Shown: piece by piece, positions 34,056-45,466 of the stretch
Layout: every line of letters starts with the position of its first letter
Numbering within the stretch: the first letter of the stretch is position 1
Source of the DNA: Aquatica leii
Lineage: Eukaryota > Arthropoda > Insecta > Coleoptera > Lampyridae
Length of the DNA stretch: 64,000 bases
Assembly (NCBI GenBank): GCA_035610365.1
Contig: CM069436.1
Coordinates: 5,012,937-5,076,936 of the forward strand
Direction of reading: 5' to 3'
Translations under genes and position numbers: made by a program
The notes under the pieces: model-generated
Databases searched by the model: none
The model's input: the letters and a program-made list of their open reading frames with translations, nothing else
What the model was told of the DNA's origin: nothing

Positions 34056-35932
34056 ATGTCTTCCACCACACTCAGTGGACCAGCAACAGCCATCTTATCA
34101 AAAGGATTAAATTTTGCTATAACACCAACATTTATACCAAAGGAAGAAATAGTGAGTTCATTGGAGAGCACACTCAGAACTTTACCACAACATATTCAAG
34201 AAGAGGCGAGGGTCAAAACAGCCGACATTCTGAAGAAATCTATAGCACCGAAATCCAACATCAACCGACAGGAAAGAAATGCTCTAAGGGAACTTAAAGC
34301 CAACAAAGAAATCACTGTATTACCAGCTGATAAAGGAAATGCCTCTGTAATCATGAACACCAACGACTACGTGGAAAAATCGATACTTTGCTACAAGATT
34401 CGGCGTACAAACCATTGAAGAAGAATCCAATAAAACCTCTAGAGAGAAAGATTTCGGCCTCTGTAAAATCCGCAAGCACAATCCCGGAACATCAAAAGAA
34501 ACGACTAATTCCTACAGACACCAGGATGCCGCACCTTTACGGCCTTCCAAAAATCCACAAATCAGAGGTACAGCTTCGCCCAATTGTGAGTGCTACAGGT
34601 TCAACCACTTATTCTCTGGCTAGATACTTATGTACCATTTTACAACCACTTACGGGAAAAAGCATCCATCACGGAAAGAATTCCCAGCACTTCATCTCAA
34701 GAATTAAAGAAATTAAATTGGATCCAGAAGACATTTTAATCAGTTTTGATGTGACATCTATCTTCACAAAAGTGTCACTACAAACAGCGCTGGAGATCAT
34801 CAATACCAAATTACGAAAAGCGGATTTGGATTAGGAGCTTAACGGACTAATTCAGCTATGCTTAAAGTCCACGTACTTCTCATTCAACAATATTGTATAC
34901 AAACAAATTGAAGGGGCAGCCATGAGATCACCACCAGTCATCGCCAATATATTTATAGAGGATTTTGAAGAAAGAGCATTAGAAACCGCTACTCTCAAAC
35001 CAAAATGATGGCTACGTTATGTGGACGATACATTTGTAATTTGGTCTCATGGAACAGAAACACTACACAACTTTCTGGATCACATCAACCAGTTATTAGA
35101 TTTCAACATTAAATTTACCATGGAAAAGGAAACAAACAGAAGCATTCCGTTCTTGGACATACTGGTCACTGGAAATATGGACAACAAATTGGGCCATCAA
35201 GTATATGGAAAACCAGATATACTGACAGATACCTCAACGCCGAATCACATCATCATCATCCAGCTCAGAAGTTTGCAGTTCTAAAAACTTTAGTACACAG
35301 AGCCAAGGCGATCAGTGAACCGAACACGTTAAAGACCGAGCTAGGTCACCTAAAAAACGCCTTAATAAAAAACGGTTTCAGAAAAGCAGACATATATCGA
35401 GCAATTAACAAACACAGTAAGGAAAACCCAAAGAAGTAGGAACCCGTGGCAACTTCCTTTCTTCCTTACATAAAACGCTGCACGAATAAAATAGCCAGGA
35501 TACTTAGAAAGAAAAATATCAAAGTGATCTTCACTGCAACAAATAAAATAGCCGCCAATTTCTCAAAATCAAAAGAACCAGGGGTTTACCACATTCCTTG
35601 TTCGTGTGGGCTGGCTTACATAGAACAAACGAGACGCAACATAGCTACGAAATTAAAAGAACATAAAGCGGATACAAAGAAACATAACACAAGATCTGCT
35701 GTTGCGGAACACTTTTTAGACACCGGTCATACGATAAAATTTGAAGAAGCAACAATGTTGGCTAAATCCCAAAACTTCTGGCCTAGACTATACAAGGAAG
35801 CCCTCGAAATCCAAAAGTACGACAATTTTAATAGGGATAATGGAATCGACCTAGCGCCTATGTGGAAAAACATGTTCCCGAAAACTAATGAATCGAAACC
35901 GTCACGAACCATTGAGCCGAACGGCGTAATAT
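34056..35932 (+). pseudogene. PLE B polyprotein: N-terminal region, reverse transcriptase, GIY-YIG endonuclease
   Basis: ATG at 34056 opens MSSTTLSGPATAIL, then RQERNALRELKANK and ITVLPADKGNASVIM. A frameshift (about 34385) leads to PHLYGLPKIHKSEVQLRPIV, motif A DILISFDVTSIFTKV, then a stop at 34833. KSTYFSFNNIVYKQIEGAAM follows, with motif B worn to RSPPVIANIF, a stop before WLRYVDDTFVIW (motif C intact), and a frameshift at about 35220. The thumb region has a stop at 35438. From 35446 the GIY-YIG domain is open: GVYHIPCSCGLAYIEQTRR (the canonical second Gly of YIG is Glu here), KLKEHKADTKKH, SAVAEHFLDTGH and FNRDNGID, to a stop at about 35932. It would be about 620 residues if unbroken. The copy is dead but recent enough to read throughout. 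Confidence 0.86.
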
Positions 35933-35973
35933 AAATGCTTGTCAGAATCCTATATCTTCAGTTTCAGTTTTTT

Positions 35974-36010
35974 TCTGAAGAAAACAGCGACATGACTGTC
36001 GAAACGTCAA
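35974..36010 (+). ncRNA. Hammerhead-ribozyme-like core in PLE B 3' region
   Basis: CTGAAGA (35975-35981), weakened hairpin ACAG ... CTGT, GAAAC (36001-36005). The equivalent of the motif at 17910-17942. Confidence 0.48.
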
Positions 36011-36149
36011 ACATTGTAAATTTTTCAAAGTTTGTAAGTTTTCTATATATGAATTTTGTGAAAAGTGTAAATATGGAACGCGGTTCAAAACCCAAAAATA
36101 ATTATTTGTTAAAAGCTACATGGCTTCAAAATTAAGCCCACAAGCAAAC

Positions 36150-37056
36150 GAGTATGGCATACGTTTTCCAAACCAAAGACAACTTAGAGGAAATACATAT
36201 CAAAAACTGGATCAACAACATCGAGAAAATGGTTCGGTTATAACAAGAAACACTAATGCTGATTGACCAAAACAAAGACATGCAATACCACTAGAAGAAC
36301 AAACACATTCTAGACGCTGCACACGAAGATCCTTAGCTTAGTACCCGGCAGTTAGCTTCAACATTAAATATCCCCAGTAACAAGATTGTTTACTTGGTTC
36401 TACAAGAAAACCTGCTTTATCCAAATCACATTTCGAAAGTTCATCCTCTCTATGATAACGACAACATCTTACGAGTCAGTTTTGTAACACAACCTTAAAT
36501 TCGATTCAAGAAGATGGTGACTTTCTCCGTCGTATTCTTTGGAACGACGTTTATCAGAGATGGTGTATTTAATACTCATAATTTTCACCATTGGGCAGAT
36601 GAAAATCCGCACGAATTTGTAAAATATGGTCACCAAAGAAGGTTTTTCATTAACATTTGACTGGGCATATTAAATCATAGAGTCGTTGAGCCAATTTATC
36701 TACCAAATCGTTTAATGCCAATGAGTACCTTAATGTATTGAAACAAGTTATTGATGAAATGCCGTTGAACATACGCCATAACATGATTTATGCTCCTGCT
36801 GGATGAGTACTTCCCGAATAGATGGATTGATCGCGGTAGTCCCATCCTGTGGCATGCGAAATCTCCCGATATCAATAGACTTTTTTGTTTGGGGTTTCAT
36901 TCACGCTAACCAAGTTACAAATTAACGCAGCGGTATTAGAAATTACACCAGAAGGACTCGAATGAGTAATGCAGACAATACCTCGAAGGTTGCAACTATG
37001 CGTAAGAAACAGATGGATTTCAATTCGAACAATTTTGTAGAGGAAAATATATTCTA
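36150..37056 (+). pseudogene. Mariner-like transposase, heavily decayed
   Basis: It reads from just after the PLE B edge: RFPNQRQLRGNTYQKL, ENLLYPNHISKVHPLYDNDN, NSIQEDGDFLRRILWNDVYQ, TFIRDGVFNTHNFHHWADENPH at 36545-36615, FVKYGHQRRFFIN, VEPIYLPNRL, VLKQVIDEMPLNIRHNMIYAP, then the remains of the block around the third catalytic Asp (36830-36900) and RRLQLCV near the end. The blocks follow the order of arthropod mariner-like proteins with an N-terminal helical region and a DDE_3 core. At least seven stops or shifts are present. The end of the protein is at about 37056. Confidence 0.75.
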
Positions 37057-37512
37057 AATTAACATTGTTAATTGTATGTACCTAGATATTATTCTGACAA
37101 TTGAAATAAAGAAAATAGCAACCACAGGTATTACAGTCGTATGCTAGCTTGCAGTGTTGCCAAATGTATGTTTTTTCAAGTGATTCCTGAACACATACGA
37201 AACATAATACGACAATTTAACATTCAGATTTTTGATTCGGAATAGAACAACTAATGTCGCAGCGTGCAGTTTTTTCGTCAATTTTTCTACACACCCTTAA
37301 AAACACACCCAAAAAACAAAAGATAACACTACCAGTCGTTAGAAGCGTTCCAAAGCTAACAGTAAGATCACATTAAAAAAAAGATATTTCTACGATGAAC
37401 AACGTCATAAAAACCTACATTTTAATTCACTTTACAGAAAATTGAATTTAATTGAATTGAAAATTCACTAATACAGAAAGTCAAGAAAAAATATAAATTA
37501 AAAACCGTAGAA
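37057..37512. other. AT-rich intergenic stretch, nothing recognised
   Basis: No gene or repeat identified. Confidence 0.4.
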
Positions 37513-38102
37513 ATGTTGTCATAACGCCTATTAATAGTTTTTGGTCACAAAAACCATCTTGGTCGCAACGCTCATTCCAACTTTTTGTAATAACGCCCAC
37601 CTTGGTCACAACGTCCATCTATCTGATTGACCAGAATGTTCGCCAATAATGTTCACAATTTTTATAATGACTATCAATGCAAAATAAGAACACAGTAATC
37701 TTTTTTCATAATATTTTGCTACAGTTGATGCCATAATTAAATTAGTAACTATTGTTTCATTTATAGATCCTCATTCATATTGAATAAAATCAATCTATCT
37801 GAATTAGCGGTTCTGATGAGCTCTTAAACAATGCATCAAAAGTTTATATGATTTTATGACCAACATTAAGAGTGAGCGTTATGACCAAAGTGGAGGTAGA
37901 TGTTTTAACCAAAAGTAAAGCTAGTTGTTGTCACGATGAGCGTTGTGACCAAAGTAGCCGTTATGACCAAAAGTAGTAGTTGGCGTTGTGATCAGGGTGG
38001 GCGTTATAACAAAAACTTGAAGTAGGTGTTAAGACAGATAAATTTTGTAAGCAAAAACCCATTAGTGAGCATTGTGACCAGTGAGCGTTGTGACGTAGAC
38101 CC
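37513..38102. mobile_element. Short element with array-type inverted termini (GAGCGTTGTGACCAAAGT units)
   Basis: The right part (37858-38102) has about ten degenerate direct copies of GAGCGTTGTGACCAAAGT. The left part (37513-37640) has the same units inverted (CTTGGTCACAACGCTC). The 200-bp centre is plain AT-rich DNA. The right edge ends TAGACCC, like the second such element at 43145-44066. No coding capacity; a non-autonomous DNA element is the likely explanation. Confidence 0.6.
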
Positions 38103-38601
38103 AAACTATCAACATTTTTTTTCAAAACGGCAAAAATGTTTAAATGACCTACAGAGTTACAACAGCATTATTAAAAATCTATTGTAGCATTTGTAAAATC
38201 GGCCGTTTACTCAATTATTAAGAATAAGAAACACATTTAAAATATTGTTAAACCAGTTGCAAATAATCGAAACAAAGCAATAAAACAAACACACTAAAAA
38301 AAATTTTCTATAATATCTTAGGATAAAAATTGGAGTTTTTTTTCACTTCATAAATATGGTCAAATTTGATTAAGTTAAAAACTAAAAACAAATTGTCACA
38401 AAAAATTTTCGTTAAACAGTGCAAGAGAATGTAAAAACGAAATTAAAGATAACTGTAAATACGCTATAACGGCGCTAAACGTTGTACGCTGATTTTACAC
38501 ACGCATATTTCAAAACAGTTTTGAATAAAACTTCGGGATAAAACCACAACGTAAAAAACATTGGGGTAAAGCGATTTCGATGCAATTGTGCAAATGCCAC
38601 C

Positions 38602-38664
38602 AGAGTGAACTACTGGACGGCTGTTTCGCCCTTTTGGGGGTCATCAGCAGTAGGAGAACACTCT
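38602..38664 (-). ncRNA. Complete type I hammerhead ribozyme candidate
   Basis: Read on the minus strand: stem I outer AGAGTG pairs with CACTCT, an internal loop, and stem I inner CTACTG pairs with CAGTAG. Then comes the core CTGATGA, stem II CCC/GGG with an AAAA-containing loop, GAAA, and a two-base-pair stem III (C-AGCC-G with A-U) leading to the cleavage triplet GTC. All invariant core bases are present; the first stem II pair is C-C instead of the usual G-C. Short-stem-III type I hammerheads of this layout are known from Penelope-like elements and retrozymes. No coding sequence is attached, so the carrier is unknown. Confidence 0.78.
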
Positions 38665-41370
38665 AATGTAATTCCCACAATTACATCGACAACCCTATAG
38701 CTTTATAATCAAGTAAATCCAAGATGTACTATAACAAACACTTATTCTTGAACGTTGCAAAGAGATGGTCTATAAACAAGATATTAATAAAAGTTCTAAA
38801 TATCAAAAATTTTGAGAACCCAATCAAACATTTGAAACAAATATCATTTTTTATTACTGTCACAAGCAACTTGGGTTAAAAAGAGAGAAATACAGCAAAA
38901 TTGCTTGCAGCAATTACGCCCAATAGGGATGGTACAAAATCATAATTATAATTGTAAATATTTCAAAGTAAGTTCATAACTTAAATGTTGGCATACTATA
39001 CTAGTCCTTAATTTTGCACAGTATTGTAGGAAAGCTTCATCTTTATAAAAATATGTAAAACTAAATTGATAAATAATGAAGAAAGATGATTGTATAAAAT
39101 AAACGTAAACAGAACAGAAACGAATCATGTTAATTAGATAAAATTTACATTAAATCAATTTAGTTTGTTTTTTAAATCCGTTGAGTATATTATAATTATC
39201 TCACCAAACATGCAAAATAAAGCCAAACCAATGCTTTCGTTCTTGAACAATTATTTGCAAAAAAAAGCAATTATGTATTTAAAATCGATTTTTGGATCAT
39301 TTCAATTTAAGTAAAAAGTACATTGTAGGAGAGATAAAAGTAAAATACCTTTATAACAATTACTTAAAGCAAGTGAAATGTAAGAAGAGAATTAAAGTGT
39401 TAAAGTACTCCTTTGAAAATGTGTAATTCTTGGTCGCATGGCTAGAGATTTTACGCCGCCTTCCAAGGTTTCGAATCTAATTATATTTCTCCTCGCCTGT
39501 AGGATGGTAATTCAAAGGAGCTTTTAATACCACGAGGACAAAACACGAAACTAAAAAAGAATTTTGTATAAGTAACGCCCAACGCTTAAGCAGACTTACA
39601 ATACTAAATTATACTTATTTTGTGCAAAAAAAATTGATACAATATTTGAATTTTTATTTAAAATAAGTGTGGCTGATTCATAAGGGGAACTTTATAAAAG
39701 TACATGGAAACTACACGCGATGCGTGTTCATCAACTTAACTAAAAGATCAATAATTTTATAATCGGTCGAGTTGTAAAAAAAACTAAAATCTTGAGCTGT
39801 TTACCTTTTATCGAAAATACTCGACCTTAATTCAAAAAATTGTAATTAACTTGCAATCGTGCGAAAGAATCGAAATTGAGATTAAAATTCTATCACTGAA
39901 AAAGGTTCAATTTATATGTAATTTAATTTAGCAAAGATTCTTAGTTTTTGTCGTGTTCCTAAAATATGGATCCGATCCAAGGAAGTATTAATAGTATCGC
40001 CTAATTAATTGATCTAATTAAACTTTTAACATTATTCAACATGCAAAATCTAAACGTAATTATTTTAAATAGAATCTATGTGAAATCCGACACATCCGAA
40101 ATTAAATTTTTAATCGGATTACACATACTCTAAATCCGTTTAGAACAGCTGTTCAAGCAATAGAAGATGTGAATCAATCAATGTTCTGTAAAACTCGTTA
40201 TCAAAATTAAACAAAAACATATATAATTATGTTGCAAATTTAAAAAAATACCAAAAACAAATCGATACAATATAATAATAGTAAAATTATATTAACATAT
40301 ACTTAATAAACAAAACAAAAATTAAGTTTACATCCGACGTGATTAAACAAAGTGGCTTTTAATTAATTAATGTTTGGTTTAAAAAGTAAAACTTAATTTT
40401 AAGTAAAATTATCGACTATTGTATAAATCTACAAACAGTTTCATACTTGTTAAGTTCGTTGAATTAAATTCTGATTGTGGTTTATAGATCAAATGCACCG
40501 TTGCGTGAAATGCAAAAGCGCATGTGAATGCGAGATAAACAGATTAACTTTGTCCAGCTCAGTGATGAAGGTTTAATTTTTTCTTGTTGGTAGTTACTTC
40601 AGCTTATTTACAAAGTACGTGCAAAATTTTAGAATAATCGCAATCAAGAATTGTGTGTATTTATTTAACGTAAATTTAAAATTCGATAGGACGTTGAGAA
40701 TAAAAAAGCTTATCGAAAACTTGTCTACCAGACCGTAAAATATTATTAACTATTATGATTGATGTTAATATACAATTTGCATATGATCATACTAGAAAGC
40801 GCAGAACTTGGAATTTGTTATCGGTGATCACAGCCAATCTATACAAATAAATTAAATTGAAGTGTTTATAATGTCAAAATTAAAACCCATGAAATTGTGA
40901 ACAAAATCCTATTAACGGAGAATTTAAGTAAGTAATTTTATATTTATTCTTATCAACATGCATTTGTTTATTGTCAAAGAAATTGCCATGTTGTTTGGAC
41001 AAGTAGTTTACATTTTGCGCTCGTGTTTTTCAAAAACAAAATAAAATATGCTTTGGTGTAAGTGTGTGGCAAAGAAAGAAGCAAGGTGCGTTCGTCTACC
41101 GTACAGATAGATACCCACCGTACGTACGTCTCCGGATTATTGTTAGCGTTGACAAAGTGGAGAAAGCGGGATGTTTAAAAACTATATACTATCGTAAACA
41201 TGTCAACAGATGGCGCTGTTGCTTAAATACTTTTCTGATAAGCGCTAACAAAATTCTTTGAAATTGTATATAAGCTTTATTGACCTCGTCCAAATATCGC
41301 CTTCAACACAATAGTCAAGTAATAAAAGCTTAATTTTTTCTGTAAGTAGACGAAGAAGAAATAGAGAAAT
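38665..41370. other. AT-rich intergenic stretch, little recognised
   Basis: A small frame at 40493-40576 (MHRCVKCKSACECEIN...) is richer in G and C than its surroundings but too short to name. The block 41040-41270 belongs with the Helitron-like end below. Confidence 0.35.
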
Positions 41371-41377
41371 TGTCAAA

Positions 41378-41418
41378 TACTAAAAATTTGCGCGTGCGAA
41401 GCAACGCCGCTCAGCTAG
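41378..41418 (+). mobile_element. Helitron-like 3' terminus
   Basis: A GC-rich hairpin GCGTGC-GAA-GCAACGC (about 41389-41405) is followed after a few bases by CTAG (41415-41418) and then T. This is the canonical Helitron 3' end: a short hairpin 10-12 bp before CTRR, with insertion before T. The element body probably includes 41040-41377; the 5' end was not located. Confidence 0.5.
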
Positions 41419-41887
41419 TTCTTAATATAGATAGAGATAATAACTGAACTTGATAGAGCCAATTAACTAATTAAAGTAAACGAAATAAAACTAGCTATTA
41501 TGAATAAATGTGAATAAGTGTTTTTAATGGTTAAAAAATATTTTCTCCGTTTGCATATACAATCGCCACCTTGTGCAACTTTTTCAAAAAACAGTTGACA
41601 TGGTATAAACTTTTTTCAATAAAAAGTAGTAATTTTTGAGTGTGTAGTATATAAAGTTCGTAGTAAGTACTAGCTCTCAAATCAACGTATTCATTTTAGT
41701 CAATCAATGCTAAGATTATCAAAATAAAAATACAAATCTCAAGTATTTTCTACTTTGAAATTCAAAACAAGACAAATGTTTATCACCGTTGTTAATGATT
41801 TTTTAAAATTGTGTTGGTAATTCTGTCATTTGACAATTCAAATTTGAAATTTCAAAGTTTCTGAATTGTGAAAATGAAATCTAAAAG

Positions 41888-41990
41888 TATTCGACTCCAC
41901 CCGAAGTAAAAGAACTAGCAAATAAAGCTTTAGATAATTTGATGCCAGCCTAATCCCGTCAGAAATATGAAAAAGAATATAAGAACTAAC
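41888..41990 (+). pseudogene. Crypton-like tyrosine-recombinase N-terminal fragment (tentative)
   Basis: The frame reads STPPEVKELANKALDNLMPA, stop, SRQKYEKEYKN. This resembles the N-terminal segment (PxEVxxLANxxLxNLxPxxSRxxYExEY) of the Crypton-type recombinases common in insects. Only about 33 residues are seen, with no catalytic part. A related trace, SKPKQKYEKKYHF, may lie at 42466-42505. Confidence 0.38.
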
Positions 41991-43144
41991 GTATTTCTAG
42001 AAATGACAAAAAATAAGAGTTTAATAAAAGTTCGTTCATTTTGTTCTAATTTACAAAATAAGTTTTAATAAATATCGAAATTAATTGTAATGTAAAATAA
42101 AATCAATCAAAAATGAAGTTGTACCATGCTATAGTATATTTGGTTAGGTTATAGTTTAGTGTCAGATAGGATTAAAGTGTTGCAAACTTAAATTTATTTA
42201 ATAAATAAAATAGACAATGTCGTTATCCAATATGTAATGTTTTAAATTTATTTAATCACTAAAGCAGCACGGAAAGGAAGTCTCTTTATGTATCGTTTAC
42301 AGGACGGATAAAGGCTATAACCACCGCGGAATAAAAAAACGTGTTACAATTCATTTTTTTCTATTTATTGATTTTAGAATCACAATGAATGTGCAAAAAT
42401 TTCTCGAATATGTTGAAAAAATGCATTGCAATGTAATGCACAAAAAGAAATAGAAAACTTGTGACTATCTAAACCTAAACAAAAATATGAAAAGAAATAT
42501 CACTTTTGAGTACGTAATAAACAGACGTTATGAATCCACAACGCCCCGGTTATTATGTATATGTTGACGTATCTTGTATTCTAGTCATTATGAGTAAACA
42601 AAGTGAAAACGAAATATGTAAAAAGTTCCAAAAGGATGCAATTGCCACAAAAGATAATCACCGTACGAATTTAGAAAACACGTTCAATTATTTGAATGAA
42701 AAAAGAAAACTATGTAACATTAGTTGACATTTGTCATACGCCTCTTATATACATTTCAAAGTTTCCGTTCTATCGAGTATATAAAGATTACGAACTAACA
42801 AACACATTATATGAAAATTCGTATACCATCCTCGTTGTTAATGGGTAAATTTGTATCTGTTACCTGTGAAACTTTCATTAGGGTAAAAACTCACTTCTAT
42901 AGGAGTTGGATTACTGTCACGTGCCTGTTCCTTTGGTATTAAATGTTTCTTAAATACATCTCTTTCGAGTCGATAACATGGAGCACGTATGGATGCAAGC
43001 ATTTAATACAAACACTAATTTGAAAAATAATTTGAGGTCTAACTGATGAGATGTGGCACACCTGCGATTGCATCAGTGAAAAAGTCAGTTAGAAGCTTGG
43101 CGCATTCTGTTTAGAACAATCATTGGATCAACTATTTACAAGAC
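41991..43144. other. Intergenic stretch, nothing firmly recognised
   Basis: Possible worn recombinase traces near 42466-42720; otherwise no gene. Confidence 0.3.
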
Positions 43145-44066
43145 GGGTCCGGACATTAGGGAGCAGCCGATAGGTCGCAACCGAAAAGGCGCAACCGTTA
43201 GGGCGCCAGGACAATTGGGCGCGAGGAATGCTGGGCGAAAGTCATGAAAGCGCGAGGACAAAAGGGCGCGAGACAAATAAGCGCAAGACGAAGTATACAA
43301 CCCAAACAAAACTAAACTAGATTTTTTATTTAACAATAAAAAAAGTAGGCACCTATTTCATAACAACATCATCAATAAAGTAAAAATACTTTTATTTAAA
43401 ATATAAGAAAATTTATTACAGCTATTTAAAAAAAATACAAAAAATCATACATTCATTTTATAGTTATGAGAAGTGCCACGTAAAAACTTGACAATGTACC
43501 TATTGTGATAGTCATCTACAAGCGGAAAACATTTTTTTTAAATATTTTCTAATGGATTGCACATTATCGCAAAAACCCTGAATACATTATTGGGATTTTT
43601 GAGTTTAAACAAATTCCGTCATATTTTATATTCTTAAAATATTTGTATATTCTGTATATTCCGAATTTCTAAAAAATCCACCAAAAAATTTTTTTGTTAT
43701 CTCTGATGGCCTGCGTAATGTTTGTTAATACGAAATATATATAAAAAAAAATTATTCCTCTATTAAAAGGTGCGCCCTAATAGTCTCCAGCGTCATTCTG
43801 TGTACGCACATTAGATTTTATTAAGTAAGTTCCTATTTTTTTTTAATCATATATTACACCACTACAGTTTGAGCCTGAAGAATAAAAAAATTAGAAGTTA
43901 TGTTTGTGTTGTATATTTTGTCCCGCGCCCATGTGTCCCGCGCCCTACTGTCCCAGCGCCCTACTGTCTTCGCGCCCTCATGTCCTCGCGCCCAACTGTT
44001 CTCGCGCCATAACGGTCGCGCCTTTTTGGTCGCGTCCTATCGGCGGCGCCCTAATGTCCTAGACCC
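43145..44066. mobile_element. 922-bp element with GC-rich minisatellite-like inverted termini
   Basis: The left terminus (43145-43300) is a run of degenerate about 16-bp units of the type GGGCGCGAGGACAAAT. The right terminus (about 43919-44066) holds the same units inverted (TGTCCTCGCGCCCAACT). The outermost bases also pair: GGGTCCGGACATTAGGG and CCCTAATGTCCTAGACCC. The centre is AT-rich and noncoding. The GC content of the termini stands out sharply in this AT-rich region. No clear TSD. Confidence 0.72.
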
Positions 44067-44399
44067 ATAAATTACTTGTGATATTATATATCTGTTCTAT
44101 TTATTACATTTTCAGCAATTTTGGGAGATTGGTTTGGATATGTCATTAGCTAATTATATATCTGGAAACAACCGTAAGTAACTTCTCTTTATTATTTCAT
44201 AATTTGTGTGGATTTCAAACGTAGATACGAGCGACTTAGATATATATGTTGTCAAGACTAATTTATGCAGATTTGCTTGTGTAATTATCTGTTAAAGTTA
44301 CCGTAGCGACGTTTCAAATTTGATTGCATAATCACTAGATTCGCATCAATTCAATCTTTATTCTAGGTTTGTTTATTAAATTATATTCGCATACTTTAA

Positions 44400-44722
44400 T
44401 ACTATTACTTCATATACCTATGTGTGTGAGATGTTGCCTACTCTAAAGATCTGCTAATACTAAATTTCTTTGCCTTAAACTTCGTAATTACTGGTTGTTA
44501 ATTTCACTGTATTTTATGTTGCGATTGCATTAAAGATATATTCGTTGTTATATTTGCGTTGTACAATTTGTTTACCTTCAGTGTTTGACAGATATAAATA
44601 GGATCTGTATTGTGTATATATCTCCCGTTTTGGCGCTCTTTTAATTATTTTATAATCAGCACATCGAGGATCGCCTCCAAAGTTCTGAGCTGTTACGGTT
44701 ATATTAACGTTACAAGTATTTT
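44400..44722. mobile_element. LTR-like remnant
   Basis: TTTTGGCGCTCTTTTAATTA at about 44629, then TTATAATC, GGATCGCCTCC and CTGAGCTGTT, line up with the 3' parts of the LTRs at 7228-8492 and 47054-47957. It ends ACGTTACA at about 44722. The 5' limit and any TSD are unclear. Confidence 0.35.
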
Positions 44723-45466
44723 ACGCTGAATCAAATTTTAAAACAATTACGAAAAACTGATAGAAGTGTAACAGTATATTGTATAATGAGTAAGAAATGA
44801 TAGTCATTGCCAACAACTATAAAAGTTTGCAATTCATACGAGTTGAAAATGCATATTCTTTACACTTCTGCATGTATTAATTAACCTCAAATTAATTACT
44901 TTAGTTTTTCTTAATAGATTAAAGCAGTTTAGACTGAATCGTTGACAATCTCACAAAGTTCTTTTGATGAAAAAAATGCTGCTGGTATGTGAACGTTGTG
45001 AAGGAAGTACGGTAACTTTGTATATGTTAAAAGATAATTTGTAATTAATAAGTGTTTTTCCCAGAAATCAAGAAAGGTAAATATAAAAATTTTAATAGAA
45101 ACAGCGGTGGTTTTAATGCCATTGTTTTAAACTAAAAACTGTTTTAATTCATTGCTAATAAACATTTGCGTTTAGAAAATGCTAGATAAAGTTAATTACC
45201 CCATTCAATCTAATATGCAATTACAAATTACATATTTAATTTAAATATAAGAAATGCTGTAAGAAAAAAATTGTTAACGCAACAAATGTATTGTAACTCA
45301 GCAATTTTGTTGCTTAAGAAGATGATGTTGTAGAAAAACACAAGAAGTCGATTACAGAGATGAAGATAACGGTGATAATTATTCTCAAATACTATATGCA
45401 GTTTTTTCAATGTATAAACGACTGATTTACACTAATCTTGTAACACGTTGACAACTAATTAAAAAT

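Larger units (their letters stand above)
33842..36145 (+). mobile_element. Penelope-like element family B, nearly full length
   Basis: The PLE body runs to about 36110 (ending TTATTTGTTA, as in the fragment at 17390-18049). A 36-bp sequence is found inverted at both edges (33842-33877 and 36110-36145, one mismatch) and looks like target DNA. The 5' junction also holds a perfect 34-bp hairpin and a 20-bp tandem duplication. The open frames cover the N-terminal region, RT and GIY-YIG. Confidence 0.82.

Noticed and set aside
40493-40576. 27-codon frame with cysteine pairs (MHRCVKCKSACECEIN).
   Set aside because: Too short to name, and no flanking exon or repeated copy supports it.
43021-43050. 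CTGATGA at about 43028 as a hammerhead core.
   Set aside because: No hairpin followed by GAAA downstream. The CTGATGA sites at about 27983, 32831 and 37813 fail for the same reason.
44124-44176. Second exon-like segment with TTTTCAG and GTAAGT borders.
   Set aside because: It is short, has no recognisable protein motif and lies just beside a mobile element; splice-like borders alone are not enough.
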